The notes under the pieces: generated by a model
The model's input: only the letters and a program-made list of their open reading frames with translations
Told to the model about the DNA's origin: nothing
Databases searched by the model: none
Assembly (NCBI GenBank): GCA_964418425.1
Contig: CAYQLT010000002.1
Span: 83,167 to 147,166 of the forward strand
Direction of reading: 5' to 3'
Length of the DNA: 64,000 nucleotides
From: CAYQLT01 sp964418425
GTDB lineage: Bacteria > Bacillota > Limnochordia > Limnochordales > Geochordaceae
Made by a program: the position numbers and the translations under genes
Shown here: piece after piece, positions 42,279-50,868 of the stretch
Numbering within the stretch: position 1 is the first letter of the stretch
Layout: every line of letters begins with the position of its first letter

Positions 42279-42857
42279 TCATTCCCCCCAGTAACGCTCC
42301 TCTTTCCAGGGGTCGCCGCGCATGTGGTAGCCCAGCTGCTCCCAGAACCCCGGCCGGTTCTCGTCCATCCACTCCAGGCCGTTGACCCACTTGGCGCTCT
42401 TCCAGAAGTACAGGTGAGGTACCACCAGCCGCAGCGGCCAGCCGTGCTCCGCGGAGAGGGGCTTGCCGTCGTGGCGGTCCGCCAAAAGCACGCCTTCTCG
42501 CAGGAGGTCCTCCACCGCGAGGTTGGTGGTGAACCCCTGCTCCGCATGCACCATCACGTAGCGCGCCTGGGGCAACGGCCGGACAAGGCGGGCAAGCTCC
42601 GAGAAGGCCACCCCCTCCCACCGGTTGTCCAGCCGGCTCCAACGGGTCACGCAGTGGATATCGCTCATCACCTCGACTCGGGGCAGCTCCTGAAACTGCT
42701 CCCAGGTCAGGGTGGTCGGCTGCTCCACCAGCCCAAACAGGCGCAGGCGCCAGCGCGACAGATCAATGCGGGGAACCTCACCGGCGTGCAGCACCGGCCA
42801 GTCGCGCACCACCCGCTGCCCCGGCGGAACCCGCATCCCCTCGATTCCCACGCCCAT
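42279..42857 (-). CDS. sulfite oxidase-like molybdopterin protein
   Basis: 192-residue member of the oxidoreductase molybdopterin-binding domain family. The Cys expected to ligate molybdenum is in D-I-H-C-V-T-R-W-S (about residue 70). Other family residues: W-E-G-V-A-F, H-A-E-Q-G-F-T-T-N-L, E-H-G-W-P-L-R-L-V-V-P and K-W-V-N-G-L-E. No signal peptide or dimerisation domain, as in the small cytosolic members whose substrate is uncertain. Last gene of the polysaccharide run, 7 bases after the large membrane protein; the link may be chance. ATG 42857. Confidence 0.88.
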   Translation of the reverse strand: MGVGIEGMRVPPGQRVVRDWPVLHAGEVPRIDLSRWRLRLFGLVEQPTTLTWEQFQELPRVEVMSDIHCVTRWSRLDNRWEGVAFSELARLVRPLPQARYVMVHAEQGFTTNLAVEDLLREGVLLADRHDGKPLSAEHGWPLRLVVPHLYFWKSAKWVNGLEWMDENRPGFWEQLGYHMRGDPWKEERYWGE

Positions 42858-42864
42858 CCTCCTC

Positions 42865-45447
42865 TCACGGGGGCGACGAAGCCACCTTCGGCCTGTCGTG
42901 CGGGCCCTCCTGCCCCCGCTCCCCGCCCCCGGCCGGGATGGGTAAGGCGCCCGGGCCCAGCTCCAGCACCTGCGCCGCCGGCCCCAGCAGCGCGCCGGCC
43001 GCCGCGGTCACCCCCGAGTCATTGGCCACCAGCGCGGCCGCTGCCCCCAGGGCAGCCGCCTGCAGGGCCGCGCGCAGCCTGGGGCTTTCGCGAAGCCGGG
43101 GCCCCAGCGAGCCGGCCCGTGCCCAAAAGGCGGCCATGACGGCCAGCATGGCCACCACCAGGATGCGGCTGTACAGGCTGTAGCGCAGCAGGCGCAGGTT
43201 GAGCGAGACCTTGCGCGCCGCGACCTCCATCAGATACTGCGGTCCCACCTCCCGGGCGGCCTGCAGGGCACGCCCGAGGTGGGACGAGGCCGAACTGCTG
43301 GGCGCATCCCATGCGACCATAGCCGCCACGGTCAAAGCGGCGGCGGCCAACCCCGCCAGGGCCCTCCCCGCCGCGGCTCGCCGGCCCGGCTTTCCCCCCG
43401 CATGCCATCCCATCAGGGCAGCGGTGAAGGCCACCGAGCAGGCGACTGCTCCCCCCACGTTGGCCCCCAGAGCGGGCGCGGCCACCAGCCCCAGGCCTGC
43501 AGGCAGGGCTGCCGATGCCGCCGGCGCCAGGCGGGGCCAGCGTTCGCCGGCCTCCGCGGCGGCCACCAGCAGCGATCCCAGGAAGATGCCCAGGTGTTCG
43601 TTGCCGATGCCGTAAAAGCGGGCCCCGGCCGTCAGGTCGTAGCCCATGAACGAGCGGGCCACCAGATCCCACCCAAAGGTGAGATCGGCCGCCAGCAATG
43701 TCGCCGTCCCGGCGCAGACCACGGAGGTGGCGCTCACCTCCAGCCTCCTCCCTGCGGCCAGGGCCCCGACGGCCACGACCAGGGCCACCGCGCCGGCCGC
43801 GCCCGCCACCCACGCGGGGCCCGCGGCCACGGAAAGAGGCCACGCCGCCCATGGGACCAAAAGCCCCAGGGGCACGGCGGCCGCCCAGACCGCGACGAAA
43901 CGCAGGAGCCGAAACGGGCGGGAGCCGGGCGGGCGCACGGCGGGAGGCGTAGCGAAGGCTGCCGGCCGCGCCGCCCGCCACAGCCCCACCAGGCAACCAC
44001 CCAGTGCCAGCACCTGGGCTGTGGTCAGCGCCGACAGCACCCGGAGCCGATCCCGCCACAGCACGGCCCGCTGCCGGGAGAACCGCTCCAGGGACGCCGG
44101 CGAAATGGGGCTTCTCTCCATGGTCACAGCCCTTCCCACCACCTGCGGCCCCGTCTGCACGCCGGCCATCGCCGCCAGGGTGGGCGCCAGGTCGAGGCCC
44201 GTCACCAGACCGGCCCTACGGGTAGTGGGGCTGCCCGCCGCCCCCGGACCCCAGGGGCCGGCCCACGCCCACGCGGTCAACAGCCGCCCCTCATCCCGGG
44301 CGGCAGGCCCCGGAGCCGGGCCCACCATGAGCAGCGAGCCCCGGCCCCAGAAGGGGTCCGTGTACCACCAGCCCACAAGGCGGTCCAGCTCTCGCACCAG
44401 CCGGGCCTGATGGCGCCGGCGTGCCGCAGGCGTCATCTCCTCCTCCTCGGCCAGCAGTCGCCACAGGTCGCCGCTTGCCAACACCATCAGCCGCCGCCGG
44501 TCGGCCGGGGGACCGGGGCAGCCGCCCTCCTGCGCCGCCCGGCGCAGAACCCGGGGGACCTCCGCCCAGTTGGTCCGCAACCCCCCAGGGCTGGCAGGAT
44601 CCCGTTCGGCCAGGGCAATCCCTTGCTCCACCAGGCCCTTGCGATCCATCACCAGAAGAGCCGCCAGCGCCAGGGGAGAACCGGGGGGCCGGGCCGCCCG
44701 GGAGTGCTCTCCCTCCGCTGTCCAGGCGGGGTCGCCCGCCACCACGGTTCGCACCCCGGCCTCCCGCAGCGTCTGGCCGAGCCACCCGACGGGTGCGAAG
44801 CTTCCGTCCCGGCGCGCGTCGGCGGAAAGCCGGGGGAAGTTGAGGTGCAGGCGGGGCCCCGGCGCTGCCGCCGCGTCCCCACGATGATGCGCCCCGAGCT
44901 CCCCACGGACCGGCGGCTCGCCTGGGTGTGGCGCCTTACCCGTGGGCGCCACCTCAGCCGTTTGCGACCCCTGACCGGTGCCCGGTTCCTCTCCGGTGCG
45001 GCGCCGGTAGATCGCCCGGGCCATCGGCCCGGAGTCCGCCTCGACGGGCCCGGAGGTGCTGACCCGAACCCCGACGGCCGCCGTGAGATAGGCCCCCGCC
45101 ACGTCCCGGGGCGCGGCCAGGGGGTTATAGGCAGCTTTGGCGGCCTGATCCACGAACCGTCGGAGGTTGGGCGCCTGGCCGGAGCCGGCCGCCTGGGTCA
45201 GCCACCGCCAGTCCAGCCCGTCCATGGCCAAAACCAAAAGCGGCCAGCCGGCATCGTCTCGGTAGGCGCCGTCCGCTGCTCCCGCCTCGCCTGCGCCGCC
45301 CCCGCCGCACGCCGGCGCCGCCGCTCCCGACGCCCCCGCCGCCCCCGCCGCTGCCAGCCACGCCCCCAGCAGCGCCCACGCGGCCCGACGTAGGGGGGAG
45401 GCCCCGCGCTTTGCGCGAGCGGGCCAAAGGCACTTCAGCGACGTCAA
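42865..45447 (-). CDS. alkaline-phosphatase-like domain fused to polytopic membrane domain
   Basis: An 860-residue protein. After a hydrophobic signal-like stretch (A-W-A-L-L-G-A-W-L-A-A-A-G), it begins a phosphatase/phosphodiesterase-type fold at L-L-V-L-A-M-D-G-L-D-W-R-W (first metal Asp), continuing to S-L-L-M-V-G-P and the D-L-A-P-T-L-A-A-M block typical of alkaline phosphatase superfamily members. The second half (from about residue 470) has about ten membrane helices, with the loop M-G-Y-D-L-T-A-G-A-R-F-Y-G-I-G-N-E-H. This combination recalls phosphoglycerol or phosphoethanolamine transfer enzymes, but I cannot name the family with confidence. The TTG at 45447 overlaps the GT stop as TTGA. 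Confidence 0.72.
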   Translation of the reverse strand: MTSLKCLWPARAKRGASPLRRAAWALLGAWLAAAGAAGASGAAAPACGGGGAGEAGAADGAYRDDAGWPLLVLAMDGLDWRWLTQAAGSGQAPNLRRFVDQAAKAAYNPLAAPRDVAGAYLTAAVGVRVSTSGPVEADSGPMARAIYRRRTGEEPGTGQGSQTAEVAPTGKAPHPGEPPVRGELGAHHRGDAAAAPGPRLHLNFPRLSADARRDGSFAPVGWLGQTLREAGVRTVVAGDPAWTAEGEHSRAARPPGSPLALAALLVMDRKGLVEQGIALAERDPASPGGLRTNWAEVPRVLRRAAQEGGCPGPPADRRRLMVLASGDLWRLLAEEEEMTPAARRRHQARLVRELDRLVGWWYTDPFWGRGSLLMVGPAPGPAARDEGRLLTAWAWAGPWGPGAAGSPTTRRAGLVTGLDLAPTLAAMAGVQTGPQVVGRAVTMERSPISPASLERFSRQRAVLWRDRLRVLSALTTAQVLALGGCLVGLWRAARPAAFATPPAVRPPGSRPFRLLRFVAVWAAAVPLGLLVPWAAWPLSVAAGPAWVAGAAGAVALVVAVGALAAGRRLEVSATSVVCAGTATLLAADLTFGWDLVARSFMGYDLTAGARFYGIGNEHLGIFLGSLLVAAAEAGERWPRLAPAASAALPAGLGLVAAPALGANVGGAVACSVAFTAALMGWHAGGKPGRRAAAGRALAGLAAAALTVAAMVAWDAPSSSASSHLGRALQAAREVGPQYLMEVAARKVSLNLRLLRYSLYSRILVVAMLAVMAAFWARAGSLGPRLRESPRLRAALQAAALGAAAALVANDSGVTAAAGALLGPAAQVLELGPGALPIPAGGGERGQEGPHDRPKVASSPP

Positions 45448-46679
45448 ACCCGTGAGGCCACCTCGCGGTAGACGGCCAGGGTCTGTCGGGCCATGCGCCG
45501 GGCCGTCCGGCCGGTGACGGCGCGGCGGGCACCCAGACCCAGCCGCCGGCGCCGCTCGGGGTCGGTCGCCAGGCAAACCATGGCGGCCGCCAGCGCCTGC
45601 ACGTCTTGCGGAGGAACCAGGATGCCTCCGTCTGCCGGCACAAGCTCCCGGGCCCCGGGGCAGTCGAACGCGATCACCGGCACCCCCATCGCCATGGCCT
45701 CCAGCGCCGAGTAGGAGGCCCCCTCCCGAAGCCACGGGAGCACCGCGGCGCCGGCGTGGCCCACAAGCGCCGCCAGCTGTCGCGGGTCGGACTGGTGGCC
45801 CGCAAAGTGCACCCGGCCGCTAAGCCCCAGCCGCTTCGCCTGCCCTGTGAGGGCGCTTCGAAGCGGCCCATCGCCCACCACCCACACCCGCAAACCGCCG
45901 GCTTTCGGGGCGGCCAGGGCGGCAGCCTCGATCACTTCCGGAAGGCCGCGAAGGGGCGTAAGCCGGGCCACGCAGACCACCAAGAAGGTCGGGCCATCGG
46001 GGGCATGCGGGAAGGGCCCCGGCCCTTGCGCAGCCGCGGCCGTCAGGCGCCGTGGATCCAGCCCGTTGGGGATGACCCGCACGGGACCGTTGGCGCTGCC
46101 CGCTGTGGCAAGCCTCCGGACAAACCCCTCCAGGGTGCGGGAGACCACGATCACCCGGTCAGCGACCGCCACCGCCCGGGCCGCCGCCCACCGCTCCAGG
46201 CGCCGGTGCGCGGCGCGACGGCGAGCCGGCAGGAAGTTGTGCACCGTCACCACCAGGGCAGGTCGCCGGCGAGAAGGAGTCGCCCGCAGGGCCACAGCGG
46301 CCGTCAGCGCGGCTTTGTAGCCGTGGGCATGCACCACGTCCGGCTGCCGTTGCGCCACCAGTTGGCGAAGGACCCCGACTGCCCGCAGGTCCGACCACGG
46401 CCGAAACCCGTCGCCGAGGGGAACAGACAGCAACCCCACACACCCGGAGGTCGGGCCGCCTGCGGCCGGCTCGCCTCGCTCCCCTCCCGGCCCGCAGGGC
46501 CCCGGGCCCCGCCCGGAAGAGCCCAGCCGCCACCCCAGCCGCTTCAGGCTGGTCGGCGGGGCCGCCACCCAGGACCGCACACCCCACTCCCCCAGCGCAG
46601 AGGTCAGCGCATCGAGGTGGGTCAGCATGCCCCCCGAGGCTTCGCGCAGCACATGAAGCAGCGAAAGACCGGCTCCCAA
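45444..46679 (-). CDS. GT4-family glycosyltransferase
   Basis: A GT-B-fold transferase of the GT4 type. N-terminal S-L-L-H-V-L-R-E-A-S-G-G-M (acceptor domain loop), P-D-V-V-H-A-H-G-Y-K, then donor domain with V-I-P-N-G-L-D-P-R-R, V-A-R-L-T-P-L-R-G, V-G-D-G-P-L-R and E-G-A-S-Y-S-A-L-E-A-M-A-M-G-V-P-V-I-A (nucleotide-sugar motif E-x7-E). 411 residues, TTG start at 46679. Likely adds a sugar, perhaps mannose given manC nearby, to a cell-surface glycan. Confidence 0.93.
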   Translation of the reverse strand: MGAGLSLLHVLREASGGMLTHLDALTSALGEWGVRSWVAAPPTSLKRLGWRLGSSGRGPGPCGPGGERGEPAAGGPTSGCVGLLSVPLGDGFRPWSDLRAVGVLRQLVAQRQPDVVHAHGYKAALTAAVALRATPSRRRPALVVTVHNFLPARRRAAHRRLERWAAARAVAVADRVIVVSRTLEGFVRRLATAGSANGPVRVIPNGLDPRRLTAAAAQGPGPFPHAPDGPTFLVVCVARLTPLRGLPEVIEAAALAAPKAGGLRVWVVGDGPLRSALTGQAKRLGLSGRVHFAGHQSDPRQLAALVGHAGAAVLPWLREGASYSALEAMAMGVPVIAFDCPGARELVPADGGILVPPQDVQALAAAMVCLATDPERRRRLGLGARRAVTGRTARRMARQTLAVYREVASRV

Positions 46680-46740
46680 CGCGCCTCACGCCCCGCGCTT
46701 AGCCTGCCCTGGGGGCGCCTGGCCATGCCGGCTGCCGGCG

Positions 46741-47862
46741 TCATGCCATGGCGAGCCGCGAATTGGACCCGGCCTGCTCCAGCGCCCGCTCCACGGCCAT
46801 GCGGGCCATCAGGTGGGCCAGGGTGGACTCGGCGCCCTGGTTGGGGTTCACCCCGTCGGCCCCCAGCCCGTCCCGACAGCCACCCGTGGTGGCGTCCACC
46901 ATGGGGGTTCCGGCGGCGTTGCGTCCGTAAAACCACTCCAGGGCGGCACACGCCCGTTCCAGGTGGCGGGGATCCCCCGTCGCGGCGAAAAGGGCTGCGG
47001 ACAGCTCCGCGGTTGCCCCGGCATCCACCGGCTGCTGGTCGAAGCGGGCCGGCGGGCGGCCACGCTCCCACCATCCCCGGTTGCCCACCACGTGCCAGAC
47101 CCGACCATCCCAGAGGTGGCGCCACAAGAAGTCGGCCGTGACGCCGGCCACCTCCAGAAACTCCACCCGACCCGTGGCCTGCCAGGCGGCCACCAGGGCG
47201 TGGGGCAGGCAGGCGTTGCAGTACGTCAGGCGAGGCTCAAACCACTGCCAGCTCCCCGAGGAGGTTTGCGCGAAGGCCGACACCAGGCGCCGGGCCAGGC
47301 GCTCCGCCAGGGCACCCGCCCGCTCGGCCAGCTCCGGGGGGAGGCGGTCGGGGGGTGCCTGCAGGGCATGGCCCAGGCCGATGAGGGTGTAGGCGGCGGG
47401 GCGCAGCCCCTCGAACCGCTCGGCCCACGGGAGGCTGCGGGCCAGGGTGTGAACGGCCGCCACCCGAAGCGCCTCCAGTTCGGCGATGGCCGCCGCCTCG
47501 GCCAGGGCCCAAAGAGCCCGCCCCACGGGATCCTCGGGGGCCCGCTCGTCCAAAAAACGCCGGTCGTAGCCCACGTCGTTGTGAAACCATCCGTCGGGGA
47601 GCTGGCAGTAAACGATGAAGCTCAGGTACCGGAAGGCCAGCTCCAGCGACTCGGCATCCCGGGCCATCTGGTGGTAGCGCAAAACGGTCACCAGCGCCCG
47701 GGCGTTGTCGTCCAGGGTGTATCCCTCGGTAGGGTTGGGAACCCCGCCGACGGCGTGCTCCACCATCCCGGTGGCATCCGTCAGCCGTCGGACATGGGCC
47801 AGGCCGTAAGGAGGCCAGCGGGTCGCATCAGGCAGGCGAATCGCCTTGGCGGAAACACCCAT
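46741..47862 (-). CDS. six-hairpin glycosidase-like protein
   Basis: 373 residues rich in paired helices with conserved Trp, His and Asp: Y-T-L-D-D-N-A-R-A-L, G-W-F-H-N-D-V-G-Y-D-R-R, W-F-E-P-R-L-T-Y-C-N-A, and D-G-V-N-P-N-Q-G-A-E-S-T-L. This fits the alpha/alpha six-hairpin fold of glycosidases and phosphorylases and the domain that in some bacteria is fused to the C-terminus of a GT4 enzyme. Here it is a separate gene, 15 bases after the GT4 gene. The reaction is unknown. Confidence 0.8.
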   Translation of the reverse strand: MGVSAKAIRLPDATRWPPYGLAHVRRLTDATGMVEHAVGGVPNPTEGYTLDDNARALVTVLRYHQMARDAESLELAFRYLSFIVYCQLPDGWFHNDVGYDRRFLDERAPEDPVGRALWALAEAAAIAELEALRVAAVHTLARSLPWAERFEGLRPAAYTLIGLGHALQAPPDRLPPELAERAGALAERLARRLVSAFAQTSSGSWQWFEPRLTYCNACLPHALVAAWQATGRVEFLEVAGVTADFLWRHLWDGRVWHVVGNRGWWERGRPPARFDQQPVDAGATAELSAALFAATGDPRHLERACAALEWFYGRNAAGTPMVDATTGGCRDGLGADGVNPNQGAESTLAHLMARMAVERALEQAGSNSRLAMA

Positions 47863-47877
47863 GCCCTCGCCGCCTCC

Positions 47878-49272
47878 TCACGGGACGCGGCCCCAGGCGG
47901 GGAGGGCGCGGGAGGCCGGCCCCGCTCCCATCCCCACCACCTGCCGCTCCTGCGGATGCACCAGCCCCATCCCCCCGGCCTGGGCCCGGGCAAACACCCG
48001 GACGTAGCGCTCGGCCACGATCTCCCAGTTCATGGATTGCCCGAATGCGAAGGCCCGCCGCTCCAGGGTTCGCCGCAGCTCCGGGCTGTCCAGCAGCCGC
48101 AGGATCTCCCGGGCCATGGACTGCGCGTCGCCGAAGCGGCACAAAAGCCCCCGGTCCCGACCCAGCACCTCCCGAGCGTAGCGGAACGGGGTGGAGACCA
48201 CCGCCTTGCCCGCCGCCAGGGCGTAGCTGAGCGTGCCGCTCACCACCTGCTCCTCGTTGGGATAGGGGGTTACGTACACGTCGGCCGCCGCCAAAAGCTC
48301 GGCCAGCTCTTCCAGCTCCAGGTAGCGGTCCACAAAGCGCAGGTTGCTGGCCACACCCAGTTCGGCGGCCATCTGCATGAGCCGCTCCCGGTAGGCCTCG
48401 CCCATGCGCTGGCGGACGTTGGGATGGGTCTGGCCGGCCACCAGGTAGAGCACATCGGGATAGCGGCGTGCCACCGGCACAAGGGCTGCGATGGCCTGCT
48501 CGATCCCCTTGCCGGGGCTCAGAAGGCCGTAGGTAAGCAGCACGGGCCGGTCGCCCAGCCCCAGGGCCTGTCGGGCCCGGGCGGGGTCCACGCGCCGAAA
48601 CGCAGGCGTCCCATGGGGGATCACCACAACCCGGGAGGCCTCGACCCCGTAAACCCGCTCCAGCAGCTCGACGGCCGAACGGGCCAGCACCACCACCAGC
48701 CGGGAGCACTGCGCCAGCCGTACCAGGATGGCACGCTGGTCGGGGGTGGGGTGGCGCAGGACGGTGTGAAGGGTGGTCACCAGGGGCACCCGCAGAGCCT
48801 CGGCGAAGTCGACCACCCAGCGGCCGTACGGGCCGCCGTAGACCCCGTACTCGTGCTGCAGGCTCACCACGTGGCATCCCCGCCGGGCAAGCCACGCCGC
48901 CGCCCCCGGGTACTCCTCCCGGCGTTCTCGCACCATGGGATAGATCTCCTCGACGTCCCCCGGGTACGGCCGGCTGCGCACCAGAACCTCCCAGCCCGGA
49001 TCCACGGCCACCGCCACCGCCCGCACCGGCTGGGACGCCCGGCGAAGGGCCGCCGCCAGGTCGGCCGTGAAGGAGGCGATTCCGCATCGGCGAGGTGGGA
49101 ACGAACTGACAAACCCCACCCTCAAAGGCGCTCCCTGCGGGCGCCCGAACCCACCCACCGCCGGGGCTGTGATCTCGGAGCGACCCGGGCCGCTCGCCAC
49201 CGGATGCGTGGCCCGGGAGCGGCCGGGGCCGCCCACCATCGTAAACCCGTTGAGGCTACGGTCACTGTCCAA
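47878..49272 (-). CDS. GT4-family glycosyltransferase, second
   Basis: 464 residues. Starts with a low-complexity stretch of about 50 residues, then V-G-F-V-S-S-F-P-P-R-R-C-G-I-A-S-F-T (the conserved glycosyltransferase loop), S-L-Q-H-E-Y-G-V-Y-G, V-I-P-H-G-T, S-P-G-K-G-I-E-Q-A, and G-T-L-S-Y-A-L-A-A-G-K-A-V-V-S-T. This pattern is close to mannosyltransferases that occur with the six-hairpin domain. TTG start at 49272; a later start near residue 50 is quite possible. 17 bases after the phosphohexomutase stop. Confidence 0.93.
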   Translation of the reverse strand: MDSDRSLNGFTMVGGPGRSRATHPVASGPGRSEITAPAVGGFGRPQGAPLRVGFVSSFPPRRCGIASFTADLAAALRRASQPVRAVAVAVDPGWEVLVRSRPYPGDVEEIYPMVRERREEYPGAAAWLARRGCHVVSLQHEYGVYGGPYGRWVVDFAEALRVPLVTTLHTVLRHPTPDQRAILVRLAQCSRLVVVLARSAVELLERVYGVEASRVVVIPHGTPAFRRVDPARARQALGLGDRPVLLTYGLLSPGKGIEQAIAALVPVARRYPDVLYLVAGQTHPNVRQRMGEAYRERLMQMAAELGVASNLRFVDRYLELEELAELLAAADVYVTPYPNEEQVVSGTLSYALAAGKAVVSTPFRYAREVLGRDRGLLCRFGDAQSMAREILRLLDSPELRRTLERRAFAFGQSMNWEIVAERYVRVFARAQAGGMGLVHPQERQVVGMGAGPASRALPAWGRVP

Positions 49273-49288
49273 ATCCTGTCACCCTCCG

Positions 49289-50752
49289 TCATGACCCCTC
49301 GCGAGCTTCCTCCACCCACCGCCGGCCCTCCTCCAGCAGGCGGGCCGTCGTCGCCTCGTCCGGGGACTCGGCGTAGACCCGAACCATCGGCTCGGTGCCC
49401 GAAGCCCGCACCATCACCCACGAACCATCCTCCAGGACCATCTTGAAGCCATCCACATCCTTGCGCGCCACCACCTCCCTCCCGGCGACCCTCTCGGGCC
49501 CGAGAGCAGCCAGCCGACCCTTCAGGCGCTCCCGGGTTCGCTCGTCGCAAGGAATGTCCGCACGCCCGTAGCGGAACGGGCCAAGGCGCCGGTCCAGTTC
49601 GTCCACCCAGTCGGCAAGGCTGGCGCCGGTCGTGGCCATCATCTCCCCCAATAGCAGGGCCGCCAGCGTCCCATCCCGCTCGGGGATGTGGCCCCGCACG
49701 CCGATGCCCCCGCTCTCCTCGCCCCCGATGAGCACGTCGCCGGAAAGCATGCGGGCCGCCACGTACTTGAACCCCACCGGGGTCTCCACCAGGGGGAGGC
49801 CGAACTGCGCCGCCAGGCGGTCGATCATGTGGGAGACGGTCACCGTCTTGACCACCTCGCCCCGCAGGCCCCGATGCTGCACCAGGTGGATGAGGAGCAG
49901 GGCGAAAATCTGGTGAGCGTTGACAAACCGCCCTCGCCCGTCCACCGCCCCGATCCGGTCGCCGTCCCCGTCCACCGCCACCCCCGCAGCCAAACCCGGG
50001 CGGGCGGCCATGAACGCCATAAGCGGCCCCAGATTGGGCTCGATGGGCTCGGGGTTGACGCCGCCGAACCCCGGATTGGCCTCGCCGCGGATGACGGCCA
50101 CCTCCCGGAAACCGGCCCTGCGAAGCGCCTGCGGCAAAGCTTCCCGGGCGGCTCCATGCATGGGGTCTGCGGCGATCGCCAGGCCCGAGCGCCCGATGGC
50201 GGCGGTGTCGACCAGCTCCAGCAGCCTCTCCACGTAGCCGCCCACCGGATCCCATGGTTGCACGAGCCCCCTGGCCCGGGCCTCATCCAGCGGCAGCACG
50301 GGGGGAAGCTCGCCGTCTTCGAGCATCCGGTTGGCTTCCGCCTCAATGGGGGCCGTCACCTCCTGGGGGGCCGAGCCGCCGAAAGGGGGCTTCAGCTTCA
50401 GCCCGTTGAAGGCGGGGGGATTGTGGCTGGCCGTCACCATGATCCCCGCACCCAGCCCCTCGCCGGCCACATAGGCCGCCAGGGATGGGGTGGGGCCGGG
50501 GCGCGAGGCCAGGCGCACCGGGATCCCCTGCGCGGCCGCCACCTCCGCCACGCGGGCCGCAAAACGGTCGGACAGGAAGCGCTCGTCGTAACCGACCGCA
50601 ACCCCGCGCCGGGCCCATCCGGACCCCATCAGATAGCGCGTCATGGCTCCCGCCACGATCCGGACGCGCTCAAAGGTGAAGCCGTCGGCGATCACGTCCC
50701 GCCATCCGTCGGTGCCAAAACGTATTCCCCCGCTCGTGCGATTCAGGCTCAC
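49289..50752 (-). CDS. phosphoglucomutase/phosphomannomutase
   Basis: Alpha-D-phosphohexomutase interconverting hexose 1- and 6-phosphates. The four signature loops are intact: phosphoserine loop T-A-S-H-N-P-P, metal loop D-G-D-G-D-R, sugar loop G-G-E-E-S-G-G, and phosphate loop R-A-S-G-T-E-P. 487 residues. I chose GTG 50752, just before S-L-N-R-T-S-G-G-I-R-F-G-T-D-G-W, with GAGGGAGCGGGGG upstream. It supplies mannose 1-phosphate for ManC. Upstream open frame to 50842 is not conserved. Confidence 0.93.
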   Translation of the reverse strand: MSLNRTSGGIRFGTDGWRDVIADGFTFERVRIVAGAMTRYLMGSGWARRGVAVGYDERFLSDRFAARVAEVAAAQGIPVRLASRPGPTPSLAAYVAGEGLGAGIMVTASHNPPAFNGLKLKPPFGGSAPQEVTAPIEAEANRMLEDGELPPVLPLDEARARGLVQPWDPVGGYVERLLELVDTAAIGRSGLAIAADPMHGAAREALPQALRRAGFREVAVIRGEANPGFGGVNPEPIEPNLGPLMAFMAARPGLAAGVAVDGDGDRIGAVDGRGRFVNAHQIFALLLIHLVQHRGLRGEVVKTVTVSHMIDRLAAQFGLPLVETPVGFKYVAARMLSGDVLIGGEESGGIGVRGHIPERDGTLAALLLGEMMATTGASLADWVDELDRRLGPFRYGRADIPCDERTRERLKGRLAALGPERVAGREVVARKDVDGFKMVLEDGSWVMVRASGTEPMVRVYAESPDEATTARLLEEGRRWVEEAREGS

Positions 50753-50868
50753 CAACCCCCGCTCCCTCGGACTTCCATCCGGCCTACCCGCACCCGCAAG
50801 GCCGCCCCCGTCTCCGCCGCCGGCGGGCCGGCGCCCGGCCAAGCCGCCACGCTCTCAACCGCCCTGCC

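Noticed and set aside
42865..45735. Longer start for the phosphatase-like membrane protein
   Set aside because: The first 96 residues would overlap the glycosyltransferase 3' end and look like out-of-frame translation; the TTGA overlap at 45447 is a better start.
46813..49446. A very long open frame on the plus strand (877 codons), and similar ones at 22073-24178, 23940-26486 and 43279-45393
   Set aside because: They are antisense to well-supported genes, rich in Arg, Pro, Gly and His, lack motifs and arise from high third-position GC.
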